Shown here: one piece after another, positions 10,839 through 22,800 of the stretch
How the letters are laid out: the number at the start of each line of letters is the position of its first letter
Numbering within the stretch: position 1 is the stretch's first letter
Assembly: GCF_027943255.1 (NCBI RefSeq)
Contig: NC_072893.1
Coordinates: forward strand, 120,341,784 to 120,405,783
From: Anastrepha obliqua
Lineage: Eukaryota > Arthropoda > Insecta > Diptera > Tephritidae
DNA: 64,000 nucleotides
Reading direction: 5' to 3'
Notes under the pieces: model-generated
The model's input: only the letters and a program-made list of their open reading frames with translations
What the model was told of the DNA's origin: nothing
The model's database searches: none
Program-made: the position numbers and the translations under genes

Positions 10839-13800
10839 TTATTTTTTCTCTGGCTTCGACTTATCTACATCTTTGGCTTCTTTCTTTGTCACGTCCTTTA
10901 TTGCTTCTACTTGTGCTTCCCATTCTCTTATTTCCATCGGTATTCCCTGTGGTTCAAATTTGGTATCAGGCTTGAATGACTTCAATTTGATGTGATCTTT
11001 CTCCATAGTTTTGCCGACGCGGAAATGCTTGTGTCGTACACCGATCGTATCGCGTACACCTTCTTCTTTGCACTCCATATATACATCCGCCCACAATTCC
11101 TCCAATTTGATTTCTTTATCCTTTTTCACCTTTTCGGCCATCGCTTCGAGCTCTGTTTTAGCGTCAGCATCTATTTTCTAAACAACCAAATAAAAAGTAG
11201 TTATTAGACGATTTCTGAAAAACATTTTCTATTGAAGCATAAACATACTTTGCATTCATCCTCTGTTAAAAATCCGTTTGAGATGGCCACCTCTTTCAAT
11301 AATGAAAGCGGATCGCGCTTGGCACGCATTTCTGTCACTTCCTCGCGTGATCGATAACTTGTACCTGGATCTGACATTGAATGACCGTAATATCTATAAC
11401 AGTGCGCTTCTATAATCATTGGACCGTTTTTTTGTACATAGTCCGTGGCAAATTGGGTAGCATTCCGAATGGCGATCGCATCCATGCCATCGACATAGAT
11501 GCCAGGTAGTGGGACACCACGCGTATAATATTCGATGGAGCAGGAAGCGCGATGCATTTTAGTGCCCATGCCTAGTGGGAATTAGAACGGAAGTATAAGG
11601 AATTTATAGATAAGTACAATAAGTTTTGAAAATAAATTTAATGAAAAATTTTTTTTGATGTTGAGTGGGAAAAAATACCATTGGAATATGATATTCCGAA
11701 ACTAATTAAATCAACTAAATAATTTATTATCCCTTTCACATTCCATACCATTTGCAAAAAAACCCAAATGAATGGAATTCGCGGAAAATAACTGCATTTT
11801 TTGTTGTTTTCATCAGTAATGCAAAGATTTTTTTCACACTTTTTAAATAGAGTAAACATTGTTGTTGTTTTTGTAATGTGTGTGATTATTTAATAACTAT
11901 TGGCGCCTAATAGTCGTAGACAAGTACAGTTATGGAATGTGTGTATAAATTGTTTGTTTGCTTTTTTATTTGTTGTTGGAATTCTCGATCAAAGCTAAAA
12001 TTTTAAATTTTTCTTCACTATGCAAAGATATTCTTGACAAACTGTATTTATCTATATATATAAAAATGAAATGATGTTCGTTTGTACGCATTTTTTTGGG
12101 CCGATACGAGGCCAATTTTATTCGTTCTTTTTTCATATTATGGGGATCCACTAGGGGAAGGTTTTTAGCAAAAAAAAATTTCTTTTAAATATTTTCTTTA
12201 TATAAAAAAAAGAAAAAATCAAAATATTGTACAAAACAAAACTTGCTCGATTCTTAGATTAAAGTAAGTTTCGAATCGACATTAATTTTATGTGTACAAC
12301 TTTTTTTGAATTTTTCGTTATTGTATACAGAAATTTCAAATGATTCGAATGAAAATTTTTTTTTTTTTTTCTTTCTTCCATAAAATATTACACCTGTCGT
12401 TAGACAATAAGTAATTTGATTTACAAAAAGATGGAATGAGAGTGATATTGAAGGGCCAATGCCCCCAAGCTCATTTAGAAGAAATATGTACATATTATTT
12501 AAAAACAAGTGGTTAACAAACAATGACATATACGATTAGTTGACAATTGATTACAAGGATTTTGCAAGATCTGTTGGTGTTTGACGGTTAAGCCGACTTT
12601 GGGTAGATTTTTCTTTATTTGGTAGTCTTCTCATCATAGGATTTGTATGCGTTAATAGTCTATTTATGTGTCTTCTGCTAGCGCTTTGTATTGTTTCATC
12701 AATAGTATCGATGTCAAGGTCGCGATGAATATCTGCGTTAGGTATGTACCAAGGTGCATTAGTTAAGGTCCTAAGTATTTATGAAAATAATGTTTCAATT
12801 CAATTGAGCAATGCTTTCTTTGACCAATTCTATATGGAAATGAATGCGTTTGCAAACGATGTTTTCGGCTATGAACAAATGTTGGAATCGAATGAAAAAG
12901 GAAAGAAACGCGAAATGATAAAAAAAATTCTTGGAAAATTTAAAATGAATGGTGCTTCATTGGAAAAATTCAAAGGTAATAAGAACATACACAAGATAAA
13001 GTTAGAATTCGAATTTTTAGATTTATTTTGTTTATTTCTCATTTTTTCAGAAGTACACCACACAACAACTCATTCCAACTCTGATTTTGAAATCCTGTTG
13101 GAATTGGTGATCGATAATTTTGTCACTATAATGGTCAATGGAAATTTGCGTGTATCAGACCCTGCATATTATTTACCATATCAACTTTTTATGGAACATA
13201 TGGACCAAATGAACACAAAAAAATAATTTAGTTTTGTTTTGATTTTTTGCAACATTTTGGTTTTCAGTTAATACAATAAAAACAATACTGTTTTTTCGTG
13301 AACACAAAATTCTAAATTTATTACGTTGTTTGTTTAGAATTTTTTTAGAAAAAAAGTAAATTTTTTGGTTTTGAGGAAATTTGTTTATTGTTGCTATTTG
13401 GGAAAGCGTAGATATTTGTAATTATTTGACTATAATCCTAAAAGTTAATGGAATACCACTATGACACATAGAAAACATTTTTTCAAAGGGGTGTTTTTCG
13501 AAAATTATAAAAAAAATTGTTTTCAAAAATTTTGAAGAAATAAAGTAAAATAAAAAAATTTCGAAAGCATGAAATTTTTTCAAAACCAAATTTTCCTCAA
13601 AAAGATAAAAGAAATTTCTTCGAAGAGGTGTTTTTCTAAAATTACAAAAAAAAATTTTCAAAAATTTTAAACAAATAAAATAAAATAAAACTTTTTCAAG
13701 GGTATGAAATTTTTTCAAAACAAAATTTTCTGAAAACCAAACAAAATTAAAAAAAAAAATGGTGTTTTCAAAGCATTTCATATTCCACTATTAATAGAGA

Positions 13801-16800
13801 ATACATTTTTTCGAGCGGGTGTTTTTCAAAGCGGAAAAAAATCTTTTTTAACAAATCAATTTAAACTTTTACAAAAGTATGAAATTTTTTCAAGAACAAA
13901 ACTTTCTCAAAAACGTTAAATTAAAAAAAAAAATAGCTTTTTCAAAATATTTAATTTTCAGCAATTAACTGAGAAGAAATTTGATAGAGCGAAGTGTTTT
14001 TCAAAACTTCAAAAAACACTTTTTAACCAAAAAAATAAACCTTTTTTCAAAAACAACAGGAATGATAACATTGCCTAACAATTTCTGCACTTTTGCACAG
14101 TCTAAAGAGGCATTGATACAGAGTGTATTTCCAAACATAGTTCAACATTACAAAAACCATGATTGACTCAGCGAAAGAGCAATTTTAGCTGGGAAAAATA
14201 AGGACGTCAATGATATAAACTCAGCTATTTTAGATCAAATACCTGGTGACATAGTTGCGTATAAGTCAATGGACACTATTACTGATCAAGAAGAGGTCGT
14301 AAATTATCCAACTGAATTCTTAAACTCACTCGATTTGCCAGGCTTACCACCTCATAATTTACGATTAAAAATTGGAGCAGCGATTATTATGCTGCGCAAT
14401 AGTAATGTGCCCCGACTTTGCAACGGTACCAGACTCGCTGTGAAGAAGCTAATGGGTAACGTTATCGAAGCAACAATTTTGAAAGGGAAGTACAAAGGAG
14501 AAGACATTTTGATACCCTGAATTCCACTGATTCCGGCGGATTTACCATTCGATTTCAAACGTTTGCAGTTCCCTATTCGCCTTGCCTTCGCTATGAGAAT
14601 TAATAAGGCGCAAGGACAGTCTCTACAAATGTGCGGTATTAATTTAGAATACCCAATTTTTTCTCATGGACAATTGTATGTAGCTTGCTCACGAGTTGGC
14701 AAACCATCGTCATTATTCCCGCGAAAGATGAAAAAACCAAAAACGTTGTCTACCAAAAAGTGTTACAATAAAGTTGAATGAAATTGTATCAAAGAATTTG
14801 CTTTGTTTCGTATTAATTTTATTCTCTTTCAGCAAATCATTGAATTTATCGTCTAGCGAAGCGGGCGAGGGTACGCTAGTTCATATATAATAACCAGAAC
14901 TTAATTGCGAGAGTGTAACACAGGTGTGAGGAGACAACTAAAGCTCTTCGTCTCCGATAGGAAGTACTTGATGTCAGTGATGGTAAATGATTTTTTGAAA
15001 AATCCCTACACAGCCCAAAAAAATTCCCTACTTTTCCCTGCGCTTACAAAAAAGTTTCCCTACAAAATTCCTTACATTTTTTCTCCTGTGTTTACACTAC
15101 AATGAGACACTTGCAACGTCAAAATTGAATTATTTGCATACGTTTTGGACTTGGTGCTGATTTGACACTTTATAATGAAAACAAATTTTATTTCAAATAT
15201 ATATAAATTCACATATTTATTATATTATAAACACATGTACATATAAAAAAAAATTCAGCAAAAAGACTAAAAATTAGACTTTTATTACATTTATTTCTGT
15301 TTAAAACAAGAAAAACTTAAAAAGAAAACATAACAGAGTTTTTAAACTAAGATCACAAAAATTACTTTCAGTTCATTTTCTAAAGCTAAGTTACTAATAA
15401 AAACAATGTAAAGGTTTGTATTTTGTACTCATTTGCGTTTGGCTAAGGAACATAGTGTCAATATTAAGAATTCTTGAGTTACTGCACGTGATCATAGAGT
15501 TCTGCAGATACCATTTTCTTGAAATGAATCATTGAAATTTGCAGCAATCTTGACTTTCGTCTTGCAAAAAAGAACGAATCATGCAGACCGAAGTTAAAAC
15601 TTGATGACTGAGCTTATTCCTTTTTTTTGTGCGAACATTTGTTACGATAGAAAAAATTCTCTCGGAGTCTGCATGAGTCATGAGGTAAAGATAAAACGAA
15701 CTTTGCTACTTTACCCAAAATAGGAAAAACAAAATTGTCATTGAAATTTTTAAGTTTACAGACTTCGCTCCAAAACTTTTCAACTCCCATCTTTAAAAGG
15801 TTAGATTTTTCGTCTTCATAAAAATTGAACTCAAACGTTCTCCACTCTTGTAGGAGAGAGTTGACATCCACACATACTATTTCACAAATGTTCTCAAATG
15901 TGAGATCATTTTTGTTTCCCTTTACTGCCATTGCAACCTCTGGATTTAAAAACTCAATTTCTTTGAATAGCTCAGTTTTGAGCGGTAATCTCCTTTGTGT
16001 CTCTTCCAAAGCAGTAATATAAAACTGTAGACAATCTGTTATAATTTTGTTTGCAGCCGTTTTTGGAACAGTTTTTAGGAGCTCGTTACATTCAAATCCG
16101 AGAAAAACTTCCTTAAGCGGTAGAGAAATAGGTATATGGCGATCTAACAGCACAAGTAATGTTAAGCTCAGACTTTTTAATAAAATTTTAACCTAAGCCT
16201 AAAAATATTGTGATCGATTCCTGTGTTAAAGGTGCTTTCGACTGAAAAAGTGCGTTTAGGAATTGAGTACATACTTGAGAAAAAAAATAGGTTGTCTGTA
16301 AAGTCGGTTTACTGACGATAGTTTAACGTGACAACGTCATAAGAAAATATTGATGGAATGGTTGCAATTTTCAAAAGAAAATTTTAATTTTATTTGTTTG
16401 ATAGATATTTTGTAAGGATATAGAGAAGGAAGTAAATGGAATTGCAATGGAATAGGTCAAGTTACATTTACACAAACGTGAAAAAGTGACGACACATTTA
16501 TCAAATTCATGAAAGATATCTTCAATTTCAATTGTGCATCAGACGTTAATAAGTCAACAACACTAAGAGGCACCATCATCGATTTGACTTTTTCAAGAAC
16601 CATTACACTCGAAACACTCCCTTTCATATTTCCTACTTTTCCTCTCATCGTCCTATTCTCAACAGAGAAATGGTTCATTACCATGCACACAGGAAGAAGG
16701 CATATGCAAATACAAGTATATGAATTTATATCAGTGCTGTCCATCCCATACATCAATTGATGACACGTATTCTTACTCTCCATCGATCAGTCGTTAGCAA

Positions 16801-19800
16801 ACCAGCAACGAATAAACATCACGTTTGTCCGCGACGCTTAATGTATGCAATACAATGGCCTGTGAGAACTTTTTTATGCTAGAGAATGCCTTTGGCGACT
16901 TGCAATGCCTTTTATGTTACAAGTCGTTCAAAGGAAGCTATAGATGTAATATCAAAAGACATTTCGATTCCTCCCACAAAAATTTTCTACTCCAATCCAA
17001 TATTTATTTATTTTGGTTTAAATTTCCCACTGGGCTGCTCCCATTCTCTCGTTCTCACTTATCCACTCACATTTTTCATTTTGGACAGCACTGATTTATA
17101 TACAAATGCGCATATACATACACATATACGCTCACTTAAGTAGGAGAGAGCAAGATGTCGAACGTTGCCGTTCGTTTGCTTTGTTTGCTTTGTCGTTCCT
17201 TCCGCGCTTTCGCTTGCAGTTCATTCAAGGTAACGACAAATGAGCAAGGTAACGGCAAATGAGCAAGGTAACGACAAATGAGCAAGGTAACACTAATGAG
17301 CAAGGTAACGACACATTTTTTCGTGCGCGCAGCCGGCTAAATCGAATTATAAGACGTTATCACGTCAATAAATAAATCTTATTCTCGTTTAGCATTTCCT
17401 GCAGAGCTTCTAATTGCGCGCATCTTTTGGAACTTCCCGAAACGTACGAACCGATTTGGCGCAAAAGATCCTCAAGTCCTCTGGGTAGCGTTAAACAAGC
17501 ATTACTTGCAATAATTTCTGCAGAATGACAGATGCACTTTACAACTATAGCGTTTGGTATGTCCCTAATTAATCTGGATGCAAAGGAATTATGCTGTCCG
17601 ATCATTACACTGGCACCATCGCTGCACATACCTTACATGTAATAAAATATTTCATTAGAAATATTTGCATATGCTGAAAAAATGTACTTTAATTGCATAT
17701 TATGTTATTTAAGGGGATTCCAAGAGATAAAATGGATTCTTTAAAAATTCCGTACAGAGCTTCTGCAGTGCAATCAGTTCTTATTGGTATTAGATCCAGC
17801 AGCTTAACGACAACCCGCTCGCTTTCCTCGTCGAAAAATCTCACCAGGAGACACATATGCTTATTGAGTCCGCAGTTTTTAATTTTTGTACTAAATTGTT
17901 TTTTTCCACTTTTGCCAGTACATTTTTTACTATGCTGGTGCACTTCTTTCTTCCGAGCTCACAGTTTTTTATTATTTCCGAATCCGTCACGATTTCTTTT
18001 AAGAGTGGGATTAAATGGTCCACCACTTGCAACGCGACATTATGCTCAGCGAAGAACATGCTAAGTCTTATTTCGAAATTTGTTTATTTTAGGCGTCTTT
18101 TTCATTGCCTTCATATTTTTTTTTTGTGCATTTTTGTTTCAGCGTGCTTCTACAAATCAGACAGTTCAAAACTTTGTCGCACGCATCGCATTTGCATTTA
18201 AATGGATCGTTAGCCACAGCTTCCAACCAGCCACTGAAATTGTCGTCGTCAAGCCACTTGTTATTGAACTTTTGTTTCCAATATTTGCATTGTTTTTCTT
18301 GGTGTTCCTCCGAAGAGGAGGAGCTCATTTCTGTAAAATATATGCATTTTAAATATAAATATAAAAATAGCTAAAACTAAAATAATTGCAAACTTACTTT
18401 AAAAGCAGCAGAAAACGCGGGACAACTAACAATTTTCGCGCGAAGAAAAAATTGCGTTAGCGTTAACAAAGAAAAAAATGGCAATGCTGCCGTATTAACG
18501 CTTTTAAAAGTATGCTGCCATAAGGAAAAAAGTCTGGCATGAAATCTTACTGCGGATTTTTATTCTAAATGAACTTTTTTAATTATTTACCGCAATTTTA
18601 AAATTTTTTCGGTTCTTCTTGAAAATTCCCTACATTTACAGAATTTAAAAAAATCTGTCCTTCTTTTCCCTACACCCACATTTTTCGACAAAAATCCTTA
18701 CATGTAGGGAATTTTCCCTACATTTACCATCACCTTGATGTGCTTACATTCTTGATGTTGTTACATTTTTTTCAAGTACGTTTAACCCATAGATGATCAA
18801 TGTCTTTGACAACGCCTAGTGAAATTTTCCGAGGAATCTTTTTGTAGAACATATTAACCGTTTAATACCCAGTTTAAGAGGGCTTTTGAGCATATTTTGA
18901 AAAATGGGTTAAATAGTTACATAACGGGTTAAAATGTTCTACAAAAAAATTATCATTGAATTTTACTAAAAGTCTTCTAAGATGAAATTTAATAAAAATC
19001 AATATTTGTACTGGATTTACCAAATTATTTGATCAATATTGCGAAACTTTAATACACTGTAAAAAAAAATTGTGACTCGGTAGACCAAAACCCAGTTGGG
19101 GTTTTATTATTCTACATAAGTACTTTCATTTGCAATTGGTTTGGTTTGAGCCCGAAAATTGCTGTGGCATGGTGTATTTTATAACCAAAGTAGGCTTCGA
19201 ATCTGGGCCAATCAATACGCTGACTCCGCTACGATGGCTGCACTTAGTGTTTGATATCTTTTCTCAGACTTCAGCAGCGGATTGCACATTGTTTACAGTC
19301 AATGGTGGAGCTCAGGCTACAAAGTTCTTCTTCTTTTCTCTTCTTTTGCCTAGTCTTATCCTATTCTGGGTTAGCTTCCCCTGTGCGATATTTTCTGACC
19401 CTTTTTTTAACTCCTCCATCTCACTGCGTTGTTCTCTGGTCTTCTCATACCATGATCGTACCAGCGAAAGCGAGTTTCTTGAAGTTTTACGCTAATCGAA
19501 GTGACTTTCCTGCTACCAGGAATAAAGTTGTCCCGCATCTTGCCCAACAGTGTTACGCCGCTGACCCAACCCAGCATCCGCATTTCTGCAATGTGCAGTT
19601 TCTGTTCTAATTTGCGGAATATAGCCCAGCACTCGGAAGCGTATATCATTACTGGTCCCGAATTTTGTAAACTTTACTTTTAGCTTTTGTTGTATTTTCT
19701 TGTGATACAGCACACCAGAAGCTGCTCTCCAGCTTTTCTACTCACATTGAATTCGGTGTGCGATTTCTCGCTCGAAAGAACCATCCACTCCTCTCGGGAG

Positions 19801-22800
19801 CATAGGACCTCGACAAGACTCTTCCATCGTACACGGTTCTGTGCTGCTGTTTTTGCACCGTCCCATGAGATGTCGGCATCTGCTAGTATGCGCAGCATCG
19901 ACCATCTTCAAGTGTTTTTTGGTCGACCGCGACCTCTGCTCCCTTACGGGTTCCAGTCCACAGCCTTTCTCGTGATGCTATCTGGTGGTTTTCTCAATGT
20001 GTGACCTATCCATCGCCACTTTTTGCGTTTGATTTACCTAAAAATGGGTTGCTCCTTCGTCAATCTCCACAGTTCGTCGTTACTGATCGTGTTTGGCCAA
20101 AATAATCTGCAGATAATGCGGAGGCATTTGTTGATGAAGGATTGTAGCTTCTGTGTGATGGTGTTAGAGACCAGCCATGTTTCGCTTCCATACAACAATA
20201 CGGACTTCACGCATGAGCCGAATATTTGTAGTTTAGTGCACCTGGAGGTTTGCGAACTCCCACATACTTTGTGCATGCGCCCGAATGCCGCCCTTGCTTT
20301 GTTTAGCCTGCAGTTGACATCTTCATCTGCTCGACCACCTGCCGTGATGATGCAGCCGAGGTAGCAGAAGCTTTCGACGAATCCCACCGGGCATCCGTCA
20401 ACCAATATCTGCCTTGCGTTGTTGTGGTTAACTCTCATAGCCTTGGTCTTGTTGATGTTGACCTCCACTTCGACAGTGCATGTCAGTGCGACTAGTTCGT
20501 CCGCCTTCGCTTGTATATCAGAGAGTTTGTACGAAAGAAGAGGCAGATGTCATCGGCGAAGTCCAGATCCTCAAGATGTCTGGTGAATCTCCATACGATG
20601 CCGTTTTTGTGTAGCATCTGTTGGCTCATGACATCATCAAGTACGATGGGGAAGAGAAGGGGCGACAGGGGACAACCTTGCCTTAAGCCCGCGTTCGGTA
20701 GTGAATGGATCGCTGATATCGCCTTTGTGAAGCACTGCCAGTTCGGAGTTGTCGTAGAGGGCTTTGATGAGGTGGATTATCTTGGCGGGAACTCCCTTTC
20801 TACTCAGCGCCAGCCATATTGCGTCTCGTTTGATAGTGTCGAATGCCTTCTTAAAATCTACGATCCAAAGTGCAGTTCGCCGAACTATGCTTATGTCCGA
20901 ACCAAATGGCATTGTCGAGTCGCTTTGTTGCTTTTTTAGCGCGACATACCAGCTGGACGAGAAGATTTTACTGCACAACTGCCTACTCTACTTAAGGGGG
21001 CAGCCTGGTTTATGAGGTCTAAAAATTGCATCTCTTTGCGATTTTTTTTTAAGGAAAAAATTAATTTAGCACTGCAAAGTTTTTTCTATCTTTTAATGAA
21101 CATTTAAAAAGTATAAAAAAATTTTGTACTGGTTAAAATAAGTTGAAGAAAATGTTTAACATAGAAATTAGTAGAGCGCTGCAACGCTGGAGTTTCCAAC
21201 CGGCGTACAAGATACAGCTCGTAATTATTATCTAAAGCAAAAAATTCAAATGGATTTCTAATTATCATGATTTTTTATTCTAAATGAACTAAGAAAACTG
21301 AGCGAAATTCCAAAATTTCAACTTTTTGGAGGTTTTAAAGAAAAAAATGCCTTTCTATAAAAAAAAAATTCACTTCAACTTGGTATAAAAATCTTGAAAA
21401 TTTTTTTTTATCTATTTTGTTAGTTCAAATAGAAGAGAATTTAATACTGACGGGAACAAGCTATGATTAATTTCAAAAGGTTCATTCGTTTTTTTTCATT
21501 CATGTACGCCAATTCAAAGAAATCATAAAAATGAAAAGTCGAGAAAAGAAGATAAAGTTTGTACTATAGCTGTCCGGTCACAGCGTAACTACCTGACGCT
21601 CGCCTACCTTTGGCTTTGTATCTACGGAAATATTGAGAATTAGGCTCTGTAACTTTGTGTGAATATTCTGAAATATATTAGGAATCGCTTAAAACGAAAA
21701 ACGAAAAGCAAATAAAATAAAATGTCTACAAAAAATCTGCGAATATCGGGGAAGCTCATGCAGCTTCGGAATGTGGGGACAGGGCATTGCTCGAACTTAC
21801 CATATTCGTTATTTTCACAAACAAAAATTACTGGCAGCCTCCATAGACATGCAATATTGTATGCTTCAAATATTTGTCCCTGATTGGCAGCTCCGTCACC
21901 ATACAGCGCAACACAAACATTGCCCTTAGCTTCGTTTTTAAGTGCAAGACCGATGCCAGCGCCCAAAGGTACCTATGAATTAAATATTATTAGTAATTTA
22001 TTTTCATATTCCAGCTTTTGTTTCATTTCATCTCTTGCACCACATATGAAATCAGAAATTTCTTGAGCTACTATAGCTTACGAAAAGAAAAGCTGTCATC
22101 TGCTGATTCAAAAGAAAGTATTGCCTACATCATGGCCCGTGACCAGCTCACTAAAGCTACTATAAAACAGAATTTTCGAAGGAGACGCGATTGGCAATGT
22201 TCATTTTGAACTGCTTTACAAATTAAATCATAAGCCATGTTAAATTCCAATAAAAAAATAAAAAAAGCTTTTTCAATAGTATTCTCGAGCTGCAAATGAG
22301 TCTCTATTCTATAGTTTCTAAGAATGTTTAGTTTTCTATATCCACAATTCGTGAGGGTTTACAAAAAAAAATATTAGAGTAGAATGGGGTAAGATAGGTC
22401 TTTTTTTTTTTGGAGAGCTCTTGCTACGGTATTTTTGCATTGATTTTGAAAAATAAGCAAGATTTTGAAAGGTTATTTATCTGCTAACATTTTGGTTATA
22501 CTGAATTATGTTTGGCTAAATATTTTGGAAGCTGCATTCAATAAGACAAAGGTACTTTTTTCGATATTTTAAAATCGGGGGGCACGATAGGTCACTATAT
22601 GTGAGGGGAAAAGAACAATGTACATGGCTTGGAAATTAACGTTTTAACTTTTATTTATAGAGAATGAACACTGCACATGTTGTAAAAGTTCGGATTTTTT
22701 CTTCAATTCATTTTTCTTCTCTTCTTTGGTCAATTTTTGCCGTTTGTGTATGAGCTTCTGCCTCTTTGCAGCCTCTCTTTCTTTTTTCTTTCGGCGGCAA

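Larger units (their letters stand above)
12051..14879. mobile_element. Helitron with both termini
   Basis: The 5' end is TCTATATATATAAAAATG at 12051, preceded by A. The 3' end is CTAG at 14876-14879, followed by T, as expected for A/T insertion. A terminal hairpin pairs ctagcg (14853-14858) with cgctag (14874-14879) across a GC-rich loop. The 3' part encodes a degenerate PIF1-type helicase. The element sits in intron 5 of the Pdha paralogue. A Rep/HUH domain was not recognised, so it is probably internally rearranged. Confidence 0.75.
15614..18328 (-). pseudogene. hAT transposase, broken
   Basis: Minus-strand pieces in order: a cysteine-rich N-terminal zinc finger ([13 protein letters not shown], 18328-18089), a middle part ([22 protein letters not shown]; then [21 protein letters not shown] with ELYGIF-type following), the catalytic-region motif [15 protein letters not shown] with [17 protein letters not shown] (17629-17360), then after the insertion the C-terminal dimerisation region ([31 protein letters not shown], 16153-15614). 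Frame changes and stops separate the pieces. About 100-150 residues between [15 protein letters not shown] and LLDRHIP are missing. Confidence 0.75.
14975..18733 (-). mobile_element. hAT transposon with TSD cttgatgt
   Basis: The left end is cagtgatggtaaatg at 14975 and the right end is catttaccatcac at 18733. Perfect 8-bp duplications cttgatgt flank it (14967-14974 and 18734-18741). The right TIR lacks the last two bases expected from the left. Both ends carry further inverted copies of ttttccctaca-like blocks. The transposase is on the minus strand and is interrupted by the nested element at 16302-17366. It lies in intron 5 of the Pdha paralogue. Confidence 0.8.
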
